A DNA stretch of 64,000 nt from Blasia pusilla (taxonomy: Eukaryota > Marchantiophyta > Marchantiopsida > Blasiales): positions 47,988,001 to 48,052,000 of the forward strand of contig CM114272.1 of NCBI GenBank assembly GCA_050084515.1, written 5' to 3'. The notes under the pieces are model-generated. The model had not been told where the DNA came from, did not search any database, and was given only the letters and a program-made list of their open reading frames with translations. Of the stretch, positions 10,611 to 21,093 are shown one piece after another. The position numbers were made by a program, and so were the translations under genes. Every line of letters begins with the position of its first letter. Within the stretch, counting starts at the first letter, position 1.

Positions 10611-12850
10611 TGATGCAACCCCGTCTCGAACAACAACACTCGGCCGCTCTCCTGCAGCCAATTGCAAACTCTGATCTCCTCCACGTGCAGTGCCCAAAAC
10701 CACACTCGATGTTGTGGCTATCATCTCCTTGCGTACCTGCAAAACATCTCAAGAAGTCCAAGGGTGTCTCTCCCGGTCTTCTCGGGTCTCGCCCCCAGGC
10801 ACTGCCTCCACCATCTCGGTAGGCATGGGGCTCACCAACGCAAGCGCTGTGATCTGTCGCGATCTCATACGACGCTGCTCAGCCACCCCCAAGCTGAGGA
10901 TCCATGTCAAGCAATTCAGGTCCATCGCCTGACCCAAGACATGGCGTCGTGATGCCTCTGACACTAACGGTATTGCCGTCACTCATGTGGGAAATCCCAT
11001 CGCTCACTCTCTCTTGTCGGCGTTGGGCTCCACTAACCGCTGAACCTGGTCATCCCAAACCAAGCCAGGACCGGCCTCCTTGTATGCATAGGAAGCGGGA
11101 AAACTCACAAACGTGGGCAAGTGTCACGCCCCTACTCTCCTTGAACGTCAATCTTTAGTGTTGCGGAAGCGTACGTTCAGTAGGACACGATCTCATCACC
11201 AATCTGCACCCAAACACGCACTCTCGTTAGTCGGGTCTGGGCCAACCAGCATTCCAACCCACCAAGTTCTCAACTCGGCGTCTCATCAAGCTCAACCTTC
11301 CTTAGTTCCTTGTTTCCAAAACATGGCAAGTCCTTCAAGACTTGGAACAGACTTCCTGATTAGTCCAGGAACCTAAAACGGCACTTGCGCGCCTAGCAAT
11401 CCCAACTGTTCAACGGACCTCGTGCGAGTTCCAAACCGAGATCCAAGTAATTGAGTCGCGGGGTGAAATCCAAGAGGGATGTCTAAAATCCCCTCCGTAG
11501 ACTTGGTTCAGGTTTTCCAACCCAACCCCAAACTCTCGATCCGTTCCATGCCCTTGAGCCGCCCCATGGCGCCCAAAGTGGGGTTCGAGTTTCAAGCACT
11601 CTTGGAGACCTTCCCCCTTATTAGTTCTTCTGGGGTTCTCCAATAACACCCCCTTTGGAAAAGGAGGGTCGGGCCCTTCATTGTGGCCCTCAAGTCGACT
11701 CCACTTACAGTCGTTTCTGGGTTGTTTCTCAGCTGCTGCTTATACGTTTGCAGAGATCTTTAGTGCGTTTGAACCGGCTTTCCATAAGCCTTCCAACGCA
11801 CCCTTGTTTAATCCAAACACATATTGGTGCTAAGAGTTATGGTTATAATTACAGTCAGAAACTCTCAAACGCTAGTGGCGTTCCAAATCCGGATTCTTCT
11901 TTTTGGCAACCCACTTTCTAGACTCGACTCCTTTCAAGTCTTATTCCGCGTTTGGTCCAGGTTTCTCGGTCGCCAGCACAACATCTGAAATGCGAAGCCT
12001 CGTTCGCGTCTCGTCTCTTGTCTCTTCTTCGAGACTACTCCAACGCGCAAACCATCTTAGCGTGAGCCCGCTAATGTTCCGCTTGGCACTCGTTTGGTCA
12101 TGAGGGTTGCAACAGCAAGGCTGCCCGCAGCCTGCCTACCCTCTTGACCTCAGTCAACAGTGGTCGATTATCCTGCCTCACTGCCTGTGATCGACGACCT
12201 GGATCCAGAATGGAATCCACTAACAAATGGGAGGGGCGCTCCACTCTCGCATACGCCCTCCATAACACCGCATGAGGCACCAAGTTGGTCCACCATAGAC
12301 GCGGGCGATGGGTTCTAGAACCTACACTCGCCGCATCCAAGAACATTGCTGGGCCGATCCAGGCATGCACTTGATGAGCACTCGTCACCACCCGTGACCG
12401 GGAGTCTCCTAAGATCAGCACATTCTCGAGAATGTAGGCGGGAGAATGAGACTTGTGCTCTTGCAACTGCCGTAAGACCCTTAACATCTCCCAAAACAAC
12501 CTGGTCCGAGTGTTAGCCAACCCGTTGCCTCGTCCAGCACTCGATTGGCCCTGACATGGCCAACCGTCAATGACCAAATCAATGGTCCCTACCCTCTCTA
12601 AGTCCTGCGCCCCCAACAACGAAATATCCCTCGGTAGGGAACTCTGATACCCCTGTACTACGGACGCAGACAATAAGTCAGGAAAACGTAGGGGTAACTG
12701 CGCCACATATCGTAGTGAGACGCGCCTTGCAACATCATCACTCTCCACATACAAGTACTCCTGTACTTGCACTCATGCCTGCAAAACATCAGCTAACCCG
12801 CTGCTAATCCCTCCAAAGAGATCTAACACTCGAATACCCTCCTCCGGGGT
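10611..12850 (-). pseudogene. Element C C5 cytosine DNA methyltransferase, split by a solo LTR
   Basis: DNMT3/DRM-like methyltransferase between protease and RT. Motif I is complete: RVLDLFGGISSGLADVL at about 12797-12835. Then EYLYVESDD, motif IV DLVIDGWPCQGQS (catalytic Cys codon 12554-12556), RLFWEMLRVL, motif VI YILENVLILGD, motif VIII-like THRPRLWWTNLVP. The frame is cut at 12114 by a solo LTR and resumes at 11121, running through LPTFVSFPAS-like sequence to motif IX and motif X (SEASRRHVLGQAMDLN, about 10900-10960), and on to the UAG. In-frame TGA codons just before motif I, just after it (QA-stop-VQVQ) and after HPWTS all fit CGA-to-TGA change at CpG. Confidence 0.85.
11122..12114 (-). 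repeat. Solo LTR of the D family inside the methyltransferase
   Basis: The + strand starts TGTCACGCCCCTACTC and ends GGGTTGCAACA, matching the reverse complement of the D LTR end to end with moderate divergence. It is flanked by GCAAG at 11117-11121 and GCAAG at 12115-12119, a perfect target duplication. No internal sequence remains, so it is a recombination product. Confidence 0.92.
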
Positions 12851-13250
12851 TCACCATACAATGGGTGTGGTATCCAAGGGTGTCATCGTAGCACTCCTTG
12901 CTACCTCGGATTCCTCAGACCCATCACGCTCCGGTGCAAACGCCTTGCTCCATGCGGTCTGCACGTGCTCATCTGCCAATCGTCGAAGCTCCTCAATCGA
13001 GCCCCACATCGGCACCTCTCCTCCACGGAATGATGCACCTACCATAACACTCCTCTCCATAGAAATGTCAGGAATGGAAGTATCCTCTGCATGGACATGT
13101 CCCTCAATCAAATCAGTAGGCCAAGTGATGGCACTGCTAAATGCTGCTAAGGTCGCCATCTCTCCTGGCTGTTGCTCGATCACTCCACCTGTGAATCAAA
13201 CGGGTAATGAGCTAAGGCGCCCATCACCTGACTGCCATCCTGGTCTGTAG
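12851..13250 (-). pseudogene. Element C linker between protease and methyltransferase
   Basis: Conserved polyprotein segment of unknown role. It contains WPTDLIEGHVHAE, then a stretch rich in Glu/Arg (SIEELRRLADEHVQTAW), ending TPLDTTPIVW just before motif I. B has the equivalent WPGDFLEGN and DTTHCMV, and E has WPRDLLEGNAHAKDV. Conservation across copies suggests it is part of the methyltransferase protein, perhaps a helical N-terminal extension; I recognise no domain. Confidence 0.6.
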
Positions 13251-13264
13251 GACATTGACTCCTC

Positions 13265-13690
13265 CTAGTAATCCAGGGAAAACCCCATCGGGTATAACAC
13301 TGATCCACCAACCAAGACGTCGTAGGACTCTGCATCAATCACTATCGCCTTGGCACCCACCACAGACTCATCAGTAGGATGTTCCGAGAGAATCCTCACC
13401 ACAACCTCTTGTCGGGTGATATACTCTGTGGTACTCGCTCCACCCAAGGATGTCTGTATCCGTAATAGACAACGCTCCACATCGGCACTCGTCAAGCCCA
13501 ATCCTCTGAATGACGCTTTCCCCAACATCAGGGGTTGCGCTCCTGAATCCAACAAGACGCGTTGCGGACTAAAAGCTCTACCTCCAGGACTCAGCCCCTG
13601 GAAGACCTCTCCTTGGTTATCCAGCAACACAACACCAGGAGAAGCCATGGCACGCTCTATCGCGGGTCTAGGGGGCATCTCCGCCATTCT
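13265..13690 (-). pseudogene. Element C aspartic protease
   Basis: Retropepsin-like protease that would process the polyprotein. The active-site motif is RVLLDSGAQPLMLG near 13545-13580, and the second conserved motif is SYDVLVGGSVLYPMG near 13280-13330. It is followed on the minus strand by the methyltransferase linker, and preceded by a spacer with acidic and Ala-rich sequence (13756-14073). Element B has the same protease with DYGA instead of DSGA. Confidence 0.75.
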
Positions 13691-14464
13691 AGCAGCCGCA
13701 AACTACCATGAATCTGATGTGGACGGTCCGAGCATCCGCTCCAAGGGCAGGTCCATCACCTTATTGCAATCACCTCTGAATGTGATGCAAGAACTCCAAC
13801 TCCGAGCTCACATAGCAACGCGGCTAGCTGAAAAGCCTCGGCGGGCGTACCCCCCAACGTCATAACATCAGAAGCAGAAAATAAAGGAGTGCGGTACACA
13901 ACGGTGGCCGCCCCCAACAATGTGCTCGACACATGCCCCTCATGAGCATCAACAATAGGAGTCGTCACACTCGCTTCTCCCATCGCCCTCCGTGCCTGCA
14001 CACCAACAACATCACCAACTCTCAAGGAAATTTGATGAGGACCCATCGATGGGGTCCTCATCGCTTCAGACAACGTGAAAGACTAAGGAAGCCTAGTCTG
14101 TTTCTGGCTTCCCCTCGCTGTGGATCCAACTCTACGACTGCTCCATGCGTCACAACTGCGGCGGCCTCCATCTAGGCAACCCCGCACATCCAACCAAGAT
14201 CCTCCAGATCTCTAGCTGCTCCATATGATGTCGATGCCACGGATCCAACATCGGGTAACCTCAATGCTATAGCGGCAATCTGCTCATGTAGCTGCTATAT
14301 CTGAGCAACCATCCCAGCCTCATGTCTGGCGTCTCCCTCGGCGCATCTAGGTGGTGGTACTCTACCTCCTCCACGGGCAGCTCCACCACCCTGTTGGGCA
14401 ACTCCAACTCCTCGTCCCCCAACGGGACCACCTGGTGCACGATCTCTAGGCCCATCCGGATCGG

Positions 14465-14791
14465 CTACTCGCTCTGGTGCCCTCTCTGGCCCTTGGTCCG
14501 AACGTAACTCAGGATGTAAACTGAAACACCTAGCGCGTATATGACCATACCTCTAACAATAGTCACACTGATAACCTCCTTGTGCAGCACCATCTCCTCC
14601 TCCATGTTGAGGCATACGTCCATGACCCTGACGAGTGCAATGGCGCTGATGATGGGCTCCACCACATGACCAACAAGTAATAGTAGGCGGCTGCTGTTGA
14701 GCCGCATATGAAGGCGTAGGTCTCTGTGCCACGGGCTCCCGGTATCCTCCTTGAGCTTGTGGTGCCACAGTTGACCTACCTCAGAGTCCAC
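14465..14791 (-). pseudogene. Element C nucleocapsid with two CCHC-type knuckles
   Basis: RNA-binding part of Gag. The first knuckle-like motif is TCWSCGGAHHQRHC near 14620-14680. The second is QCDYC-stop-RYGHIRARC near 14530-14575, where the stop TAG sits after the second cysteine and probably replaced CAG or CGG. Gln/Pro-rich spacers surround them. The frame differs from the upstream capsid part because of an indel near 14930. Confidence 0.7.
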
Positions 14792-15646
14792 GTTGCTGCA
14801 TAGGTGGTGCAGACAATCGCGATTGCTCTCGCCCAGAATCCATGGTGGCTACGCTCTCCTCCGCCATGTTGCGCTCAATGTTCTCGGCGGTCCTAAAAAC
14901 ATCTCTCAACGTAGGGGAGGTGTTCATAAGAAGCACCCCTCCCGCACCCGTGGCCGCAGGGTCTGGTCCAACATCGCGTACCATGACTGGATAGCCTGAG
15001 CCTTTGTCACCCCCTGAGTGATGTTGATCAACCGGCGCAAGCGGGTGTAAGCCTCACGTAAACTCTCACCCGAGCGCCTGTGGAAGTTGTGGATGCTCCG
15101 CAACTTTTCCGTCCGTACCCCTTGGTAGCTCGCCCTCAACTCAACAAAGAACTCAACCACGAGGTTGAACTTGGGACAAACCCGACTAGACGGTGCAACT
15201 GCTCCAGTGCGAATGACCCCTCCTAAAACATCACTAGTGGAAGAGGAAGTAGCCTCTCCTGACTCCTCCTCCTCATCTGGGATTGGCTCCGTCCATGACA
15301 CATAGTGTGGGTCGTAGTAGAGTCGCCATGCCTCAATCTCCTGGGCATATCTGTGGGAAAACTCATGGTAATCGTCCATGGGTGCCCCCTCTAAATGCTG
15401 GAACATACCATTCCATGCTGTAAACGGGTTGAACTCTCTAGAGTTCCTGGCCCGCTCGGAGTCGCACCAACTCCTAAACTCTGCTATGAAATCATGCAAC
15501 TCAATCGTACCTACTGCACCTGAAAACCTACGCGGTCCTCTACCCCGGTCGTCCATCTCGTACGCCCAACTGGTAGGACCACTCACAATGTGTGGCGATG
15601 TGCTCACAAATTCCTCTACACCCTCCCCCTCATCTGACGATGACAC
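14781..15646 (-). pseudogene. Element C Gag (capsid part)
   Basis: Retrotransposon Gag of the subfamily. It starts with an acidic Ser/Glu-rich region, then RRFSGAVGTIELHDFIAEF, MFQHLEGAPMDDYHEFSHRY and, after an Asp/Glu spacer, SYQGVRTEKLRSIHNF and GESLREAYTRLRRLI. B shares these blocks. The frame breaks near 14930 (REGCFL then stop) and continues in a neighbouring frame with TLRDVFRTAENIERNMAEE. No clear ATG is visible before MSSSDE (a GTG there); a TGA lies just upstream, so the real start is uncertain. Confidence 0.75.
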
Positions 15647-15659
15647 AGAAGGAGGTCAA

Positions 15660-17872
15660 GGTGGTCCCTGAAGTGAAGACCCTCAGAACCTCACGCCACT
15701 CCGCGTAAAACCTCTAGAGCTACTCTCGGGTTCACCACCTCGCCTCTCAAAGTCCCGAATGGACGTCGTGATGACCCTCGTGCCCTTCTCACCCGATCAC
15801 TCTTGCCTTGCAAGTTATCCCTCAATCACTCATCCCAAACATGCGGCATTCGATCTACACTCTCCCTCCCCGAGACATGTAACGTGCGGAAATAAGCGGC
15901 GTGGTGCGGCAAATCGATCAGGCTATCATCTCATCGACAACCTACCCTCAACTCCAGACATCCCACACAGGTCTATGTCCCCTAAATCACATACATAAAT
16001 GATGCTCTTAGCATCCACACACCCAATATCCCCAAATAAACTACCCAAATCCCAGAATCCCTCACACGTGCAGGGTAAAGGACCAGAATGGGTAACCTGA
16101 ACACATGTCGATGTCGCTCCTCAGCAACTGCGAATCTCGACCCCAACTCGGTCGTGGAGACAACTCCTCCAATCAGCAAGCCATACTCCTCCCATACTGA
16201 CGTTGCTCAAAACTTCTCGATAGACGGTGCAGTTCCAACGGAACGCTGCGGCGTTGCAGGCGGCACGGCCCTTGATGATGGGATGCGACACTCGGAGGCA
16301 TACCCTCCTCAATCAACAATAAACCCACACTCTGCTCCACAATACCGGAGCGGCTCCGCGATCAAGACGGTGCGGTGCGGCCACGAGCGGCATGGTGCGG
16401 CAATCGGCGGCGCGTTGCGGCTACGGGCGTCACGGCACGGTACCCAGTCGTCGTTGAGCGGCTACCAATCACAACATAGCAGCAGGAAATCAAAATTCAA
16501 ACACTATAATAGGAGGTCATATGCCATCACAGGTTGATGATGGTGGCGGCCAAAACAAAGTACGTGATGGCGACGCAAGTGTGAGAATTAACGAACATTG
16601 TGGAATACCCTCCACTCCGTAACGGCGGCAATGGCAACCAAGGGTGGACAACGGACGGTGGACCATTGACGGTGTCGGTTGACCGTTGATGGTGACGGAC
16701 GAATGGTGATGGTGACAATTTACCGTTGAAGGTGACAGTTGACCGTTGATGGTTGACGGTGACTATGATGGCGACGGCCGCCGCCAGTGTGGCGGTTGGT
16801 TTAGGGTTTGCACAATTTAACCCTAAAAATCGCCTAGCAATGGCAATTTTGCAAGATTGACCATAACGTTTTGCTCGCAACTCCAAATTGTGCATTGTTT
16901 GTTGCACAGCATGTACAGCTTCACGATCTACACCAACATCAAAAAATATATGGAATCAAACATTCCAGTAAAAACTGACAGGGATTGTCGTAAAGCCCAA
17001 TATCTCTTTCTTCTACCCAACATTCGGCAGTGCTTCCGCGCTGATTCCTCCCCAAAAAAATGTAAAACCTGTAAAAATGCAAATCAGAAAACGACATCGT
17101 GCTTCCAAAAGCACCGGCATGGGGCAATCCGCCCCCATACTCAATCCCTATCAGAAATTGGGCAACGCTTCCGTGCGCCACTCTTCCACACGAAAAATCG
17201 GCAAATGCAAAGAACAATCCAAGCAACCCTTGCTCCAATGAGCACTCCCATGAGCCGTTGAATGGGGAACACGGTCCCCAACCTGCAAAACCAGCGAGTG
17301 ACCAGCGAGCTCCCCCATGAAGCTCTCTCACTCTCTCATTCTCTCCATTCTCTCTTTGTAAAGTAAGATCCAATCTCTCTCTACACAATCTCACACCATA
17401 GCTCTCAAAGGTGTGCACTCTCTCTCATGTCAAACCAAACCCACTCTCCTAATGAGAGGCTTGGGTTACACTCACAAGGCAAGGGACCATAGCTCCGCCG
17501 CCTCATGCCAAGAGGTTCAACAAAGAGAGAATCAGCTCTCAAGCTCTCTCTCCTTGGGATATATACCCCTCCCATCCCAAGCTCTCTCCATGGTAACCTA
17601 TTCTCCCAAGTCACCTCTTTGGCTCTTGACTTGATGTAGGAGGTCAAAGGCCACTTACCAAAAATAGAAAGTCGATCATATACTCAAAATGGTACTTACC
17701 TAAAATAGTAAGTTCCTCAATATGGCTCCAAATGAGCCAAAACGAAGGGGAAACTTGCTCTCTCAGGTTTCTCGGGGCCTCAGCAAGTCATCCTCGACCT
17801 CCTAGGCCTGTCCTCCAATACTCTTGAAGACGCTCTACTACATCTCACCGATCTATCCTAAAGGACGTGACA
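15660..17872 (-). repeat. Element C leader and 5' LTR (inner boundary uncertain)
   Basis: No coding capacity is seen. The outer end is CA at 17872 (TGTCACGTCC on the minus strand), directly adjoining element D sequence. A TATATA core lies at 17559-17566 in minus orientation. I could not find the second LTR, because C lost its 3' end, so the LTR/leader boundary cannot be set. CT-rich stretches occur at 17310-17420. Confidence 0.5.
17559..17566 (-). promoter_or_regulatory. Candidate TATA box in element C LTR
   Basis: On the minus strand the sequence is GGGGTATATATCCC, about 300 bases inside the LTR end. The position is plausible for the RNA polymerase II promoter of an LTR; this rests only on the motif. 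Confidence 0.4.
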
Positions 17873-19342
17873 ATGTTCTCTAATGAAACATACCTGGAAA
17901 GAAGGATTTGTGAAGGATACATGAAGGATGCGCAAGCGAGAGAGTACCTTGGGAAGTTAAAGCGGGGCGAGAAGGTGGCCAATCTGAGTTTGAGACACGG
18001 CTTGCTAAGGTTTAAGCAGAGCGGGATCTATGTAGGCCAAGGCAAGCTACGTACCAAGGTGTTTGTGGAATGTCATGATGGACCTTTGGCAGGACACAAA
18101 GGGGAGAAATCCACTCTTGTTGTTTTGACCAAAAGATTCTTTTGGCCCAACATGAAGGAAGATGTTGCTCAATATGTGAAAACATATGTGACCTGTCAGG
18201 CGAACCGCGTTTCTTATGCGAAGAATCAAGGCTTACTTCATCCTTTTCCAATCCCGGAGGGACCCTTGCAAAGCATTAGCATGGATTTCATTACGAGTCT
18301 TCCGGAATCTGAGGGATACAACGCTATACTTGTGATAGTTGATCGGTTTAGCAAGTTGGGGAGGTTTGTGCCGACGAGAGAGTCTGCGACGGCCTACACG
18401 ACTTCCCGACTGTTCCTGGATGGTTGGTGGCGAGTGCACGGATTGCCTAGGAGCATTGTGTCCGATCGAGATCCGAAGTTTACCAGTGCCTTTTGGAAAC
18501 ATCTGTTCAGGAGGTTCCGGACCAAACTCAGCTTTAGTACGGCCTTCCATCCTCAAACGGAAAAAGTAAACTCGGTCGTAAACCAATACTTACGGAATTA
18601 TGTGAGTGCGGACTAGAGAGATTGGGCCAAGTGGTTAAGTATGGCTGAGTATTGTTACAACTTGACTAGGCATTCTGCAACCAGAGAATCTCCGTTTCTT
18701 CTGGCGTATCAAAGAGAACCAGAAGGGCCTCTTGACTTAGCTCTTTCGAGGGGCTCTACATCAACACACACTCATCAAGCAACGGCGGAATGTTTGTTAG
18801 TGGAAATGCAGGAACGACAAGAGCGAGCGAGGAAAAGTCTCGCCAAGGCTCAACTAAGGTACGTGAAGCATGCTAACAAAAGTCGGCGCCAAGTGAGTTT
18901 CCAAGTTGGGGAATAAGTGTGGTTGAGTGTAAAGAATCTCACTCTTCCGAAGGAATTGTCCACAAAATTGTCAGCCAAGTATGTTGGACCGTATGTGATC
19001 AAGGCAAAGCCGTTTGAGGATGTGTACACATTGGAGCTGCCAAACGAGTTCAAGATTCACCCGGCATTTCATGTGTCATTATTGAAGAAGTGTCTTCAAG
19101 ACGATGTGCGTCCGGAGCAAAGGATGATGTTGAGACCACAACCGGTCATCAAAAATGAGGAACCAGAGTTCGAGGTTGAGACCATTCTGTGTTCCGGACG
19201 TAGAGCCACGAAGTACGAGTACTTGGTCAAGTGGAAAGGCTACCATGTGAAAGAGGCGACTTGGATTGCGGAGGCGGATCTTGGACTCGCGCAAGAAGCA
19301 TTGCGTGACTTCAGATGGATGCAAGAAAGGCACGTGCGTTAG
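17873..19342 (+). pseudogene. Element D integrase with chromodomain
   Basis: Integrase inserts element DNA; the chromodomain of chromoviruses guides it to modified histones. Order: H2C2 region (HDGPLAGHKG ... TCQANR), catalytic core with SMDFITSLP, VSDRDPKFTS and PQTEKVNSVVN giving D, D and E, then the GPY/F-like segment KYVGPYVIKAKP, then chromodomain (KYEYLVKWKGYHVKEATW, about 19215-19262). Two stops interrupt it: TAG at 18614-18616 before RDWAKWL and TAA at 18914-18916 before VWLSV, each explainable by C-to-T change of CAG or CAA. Sequence starts immediately after the A/C insert. Confidence 0.9.
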
Positions 19343-20022
19343 TACATGATGAAGCAAGGGACATAACTTGTGACCGGAAAGCTTGGGCCGATCTCCCGTT
19401 GTAACTAGAAATGTTTAGTTGTTGCAATAAAGAAGACATGGATTTGGAGATTCGATGCTTATATTGTAATTTTGAGTTTGGTTGTGCATGGCAATGAGTA
19501 GTTCTTCATATGCTTAGGATGTAAGTCAAGGAGACCAAACAATGAGTATTTGAGGTGAGAGCTTGTATTCAGATAAGGCATCTAGATCATGACCAAATGT
19601 TGAAGTACTAGCATTTGGGCTCGCCCTAACGTCGGCGGGGCAGATAAGTCTATCTTGGGGTTTGTGGTGATCTCATTCATATTGCATGAGTGAACTTAGT
19701 GACGCGCCTAGGTGGAATACGAGTGACCCAACAGTAGTACGAGTTGGCTAGGTAGACATGCGGTTGTTTACAAATAGTGAGTGAAGTGTTAGGTTGCAGA
19801 CTTAGTTAGCTTATTTTGATAGTTTAGATTAGTTTTGCAGAATTGGTCTAGGCTTATCAAAAAGAAGAAGCTAATAATTCTAAGTGCTGCAAGCGACAAC
19901 CTAAGACTTAAGCCAAAAGAGGAATTGCGGGTTAGCTACCAGAACTCGATTCAGTGTTAAGGGGTCGGCTTCCCAGAACTTAACATTAATAAGGTTTGCG
20001 TTGGTGAGGACATCAACCTTCT

Positions 20023-20035
20023 AAGGAGGGGTGAG
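20023..20035 (+). promoter_or_regulatory. Polypurine tract of element D
   Basis: AAGGAGGGGTGAG ends directly before the 3' LTR start TGTCG. Its place and composition fit the primer for plus-strand DNA synthesis. Confidence 0.85.
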
Positions 20036-21065
20036 TGTCGCGACCCTCATAACCAAAAACCACCAAATAGGCGCCAAGCGAAACATCAGAACTCAAGTGA
20101 ACTCACGCTGCGAGGTTTGCGCTTTGGAGAGGCGTTTGGAAAAGTCTCTTGGAAAAGTCTAAGAGACGAAACGCGGAACAGAGTTGTGCGTTTCATGCGT
20201 TAGTGGTCGCGACCAGGAAACCTAGACCAAACGCGCGCCAAAACTTGATATGAGTTGAGTCTTGGGAGGTTAGTTGCCAAAGAGGTGAGAACCAGTTTTG
20301 AACACAACTAGCGTTTGGGAGAATCTGACTGTGTTTAGGACCATAACGTTGAGCTCCAACATGAGTTTGGAACAAATAAGGGCGCGTTGGAAAGCTTATC
20401 TTAAGATGCTTCCAACGCACTAAAGATCTCAGTAAACGGATAAGTACAGGCTGAGATATTGGCCAAAAACAATTGAGAGAGCAATCGGGTTGAGGGCCAA
20501 TTGGAGAGGCCCGGGTGTCTTTCCCTAAATGTAGGGGGCCCCCGGAGATCCCCAGAAGTACTATTAAGGGAGGAGTCTCTCCGAGATGTCTTGAAACACG
20601 AATCCCCACTTTGGGTGCCAAACGGCGTTTCAGAGGCATGGGATGGAACGGGAGTTTGGCGTGGGAACTCGAAACCCAAACCTGATCCAAGGGAGTGGAC
20701 TTTGTACGCCACACTTGGATTCCAAACCGAGATTCATTTCGTGCGAGTCTTGGTGAGGAACTCATTGGATGTCCATCGGACAGTTGGAACCGCCCGCGCG
20801 AAACGCCGTTTCAGGTTCCTGAACCGATCAGAAAGTCTGTCCCAAGTCTTTCGAGATTTGCCCGTGTTGTAAACCGCGAAACTAGGAAGGTTGAGCTTGA
20901 TGAGAGTCCGAGACGAGAACTCGGAAAGTAATCCCGTTGATTGATCCAAGACCCGACTAACCAAAGTGAGTGTTTGGATGCAGATCAGCGTTGAGAGCGT
21001 GACCTACTGAACGCACGCTTCCGCAACAAACAAGATTAACGTTCAAGGAGAGTAGGCGCACGACA
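20036..21065 (+). repeat. 3' LTR of element D
   Basis: Starts TGTCGCGACCCTC after the polypurine tract and ends GGCGCACGACA. It matches 2034-3034 with scattered substitutions and one ~30-base insertion, so the element is not very recent. Confidence 0.93.
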
Positions 21066-21093
21066 CCCGTGCACGATACGGGTTGTATACTAG
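21066..21093 (+). mobile_element. Helitron-like 3' terminus used as target by element D
   Basis: The sequence CCCGTGCACGATACGGG can form a hairpin and is followed by TTGTATA and CTAG, then T. A hairpin about ten bases before CTRR-T is the classic Helitron 3' end. Its left part was copied as the D target duplication. The 5' end of this Helitron was not found. Confidence 0.6.

Larger units (their letters stand above)
9640..17872 (-). mobile_element. 5' half of methyltransferase-carrying gypsy element C
   Basis: Minus-strand order: LTR (ending on the + strand at GACGTGACA, 17872), leader, Gag, CCHC knuckles, protease, methyltransferase, UAG, RT to the thumb region, then fusion with element A. 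RNase H, integrase and 3' LTR are missing. Its protein sequences are clearly homologous to A and B but more diverged, and its LTR is not like theirs, so it belongs to a sister subfamily. A D-family solo LTR interrupts the methyltransferase. Confidence 0.8.
2034..21065 (+). mobile_element. Ty3/gypsy chromovirus element D with nested insert
   Basis: The element is bounded by two ~1.0 kb LTRs beginning TGTCG and ending CGACA. The flanks are CCCGT at 2029-2033 and CCCGT at 21066-21070, a perfect 5-bp target-site duplication. The internal order is tRNA-iMet-type primer site, gag, CCHC knuckle, protease, then after a 13.2 kb minus-strand insert (about 4637-17872) integrase, chromodomain and polypurine tract. 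RT and RNase H are absent although the ends are intact, so about 2 kb of pol was lost in events linked to the insert. The target was the hairpin of a Helitron-like 3' end. Several in-frame stops show the element is dead. Confidence 0.9.

Noticed and set aside
4637-17872. A single element with mismatched LTRs
   Set aside because: Gene order contains RT and methyltransferase twice, so it must be two elements joined.
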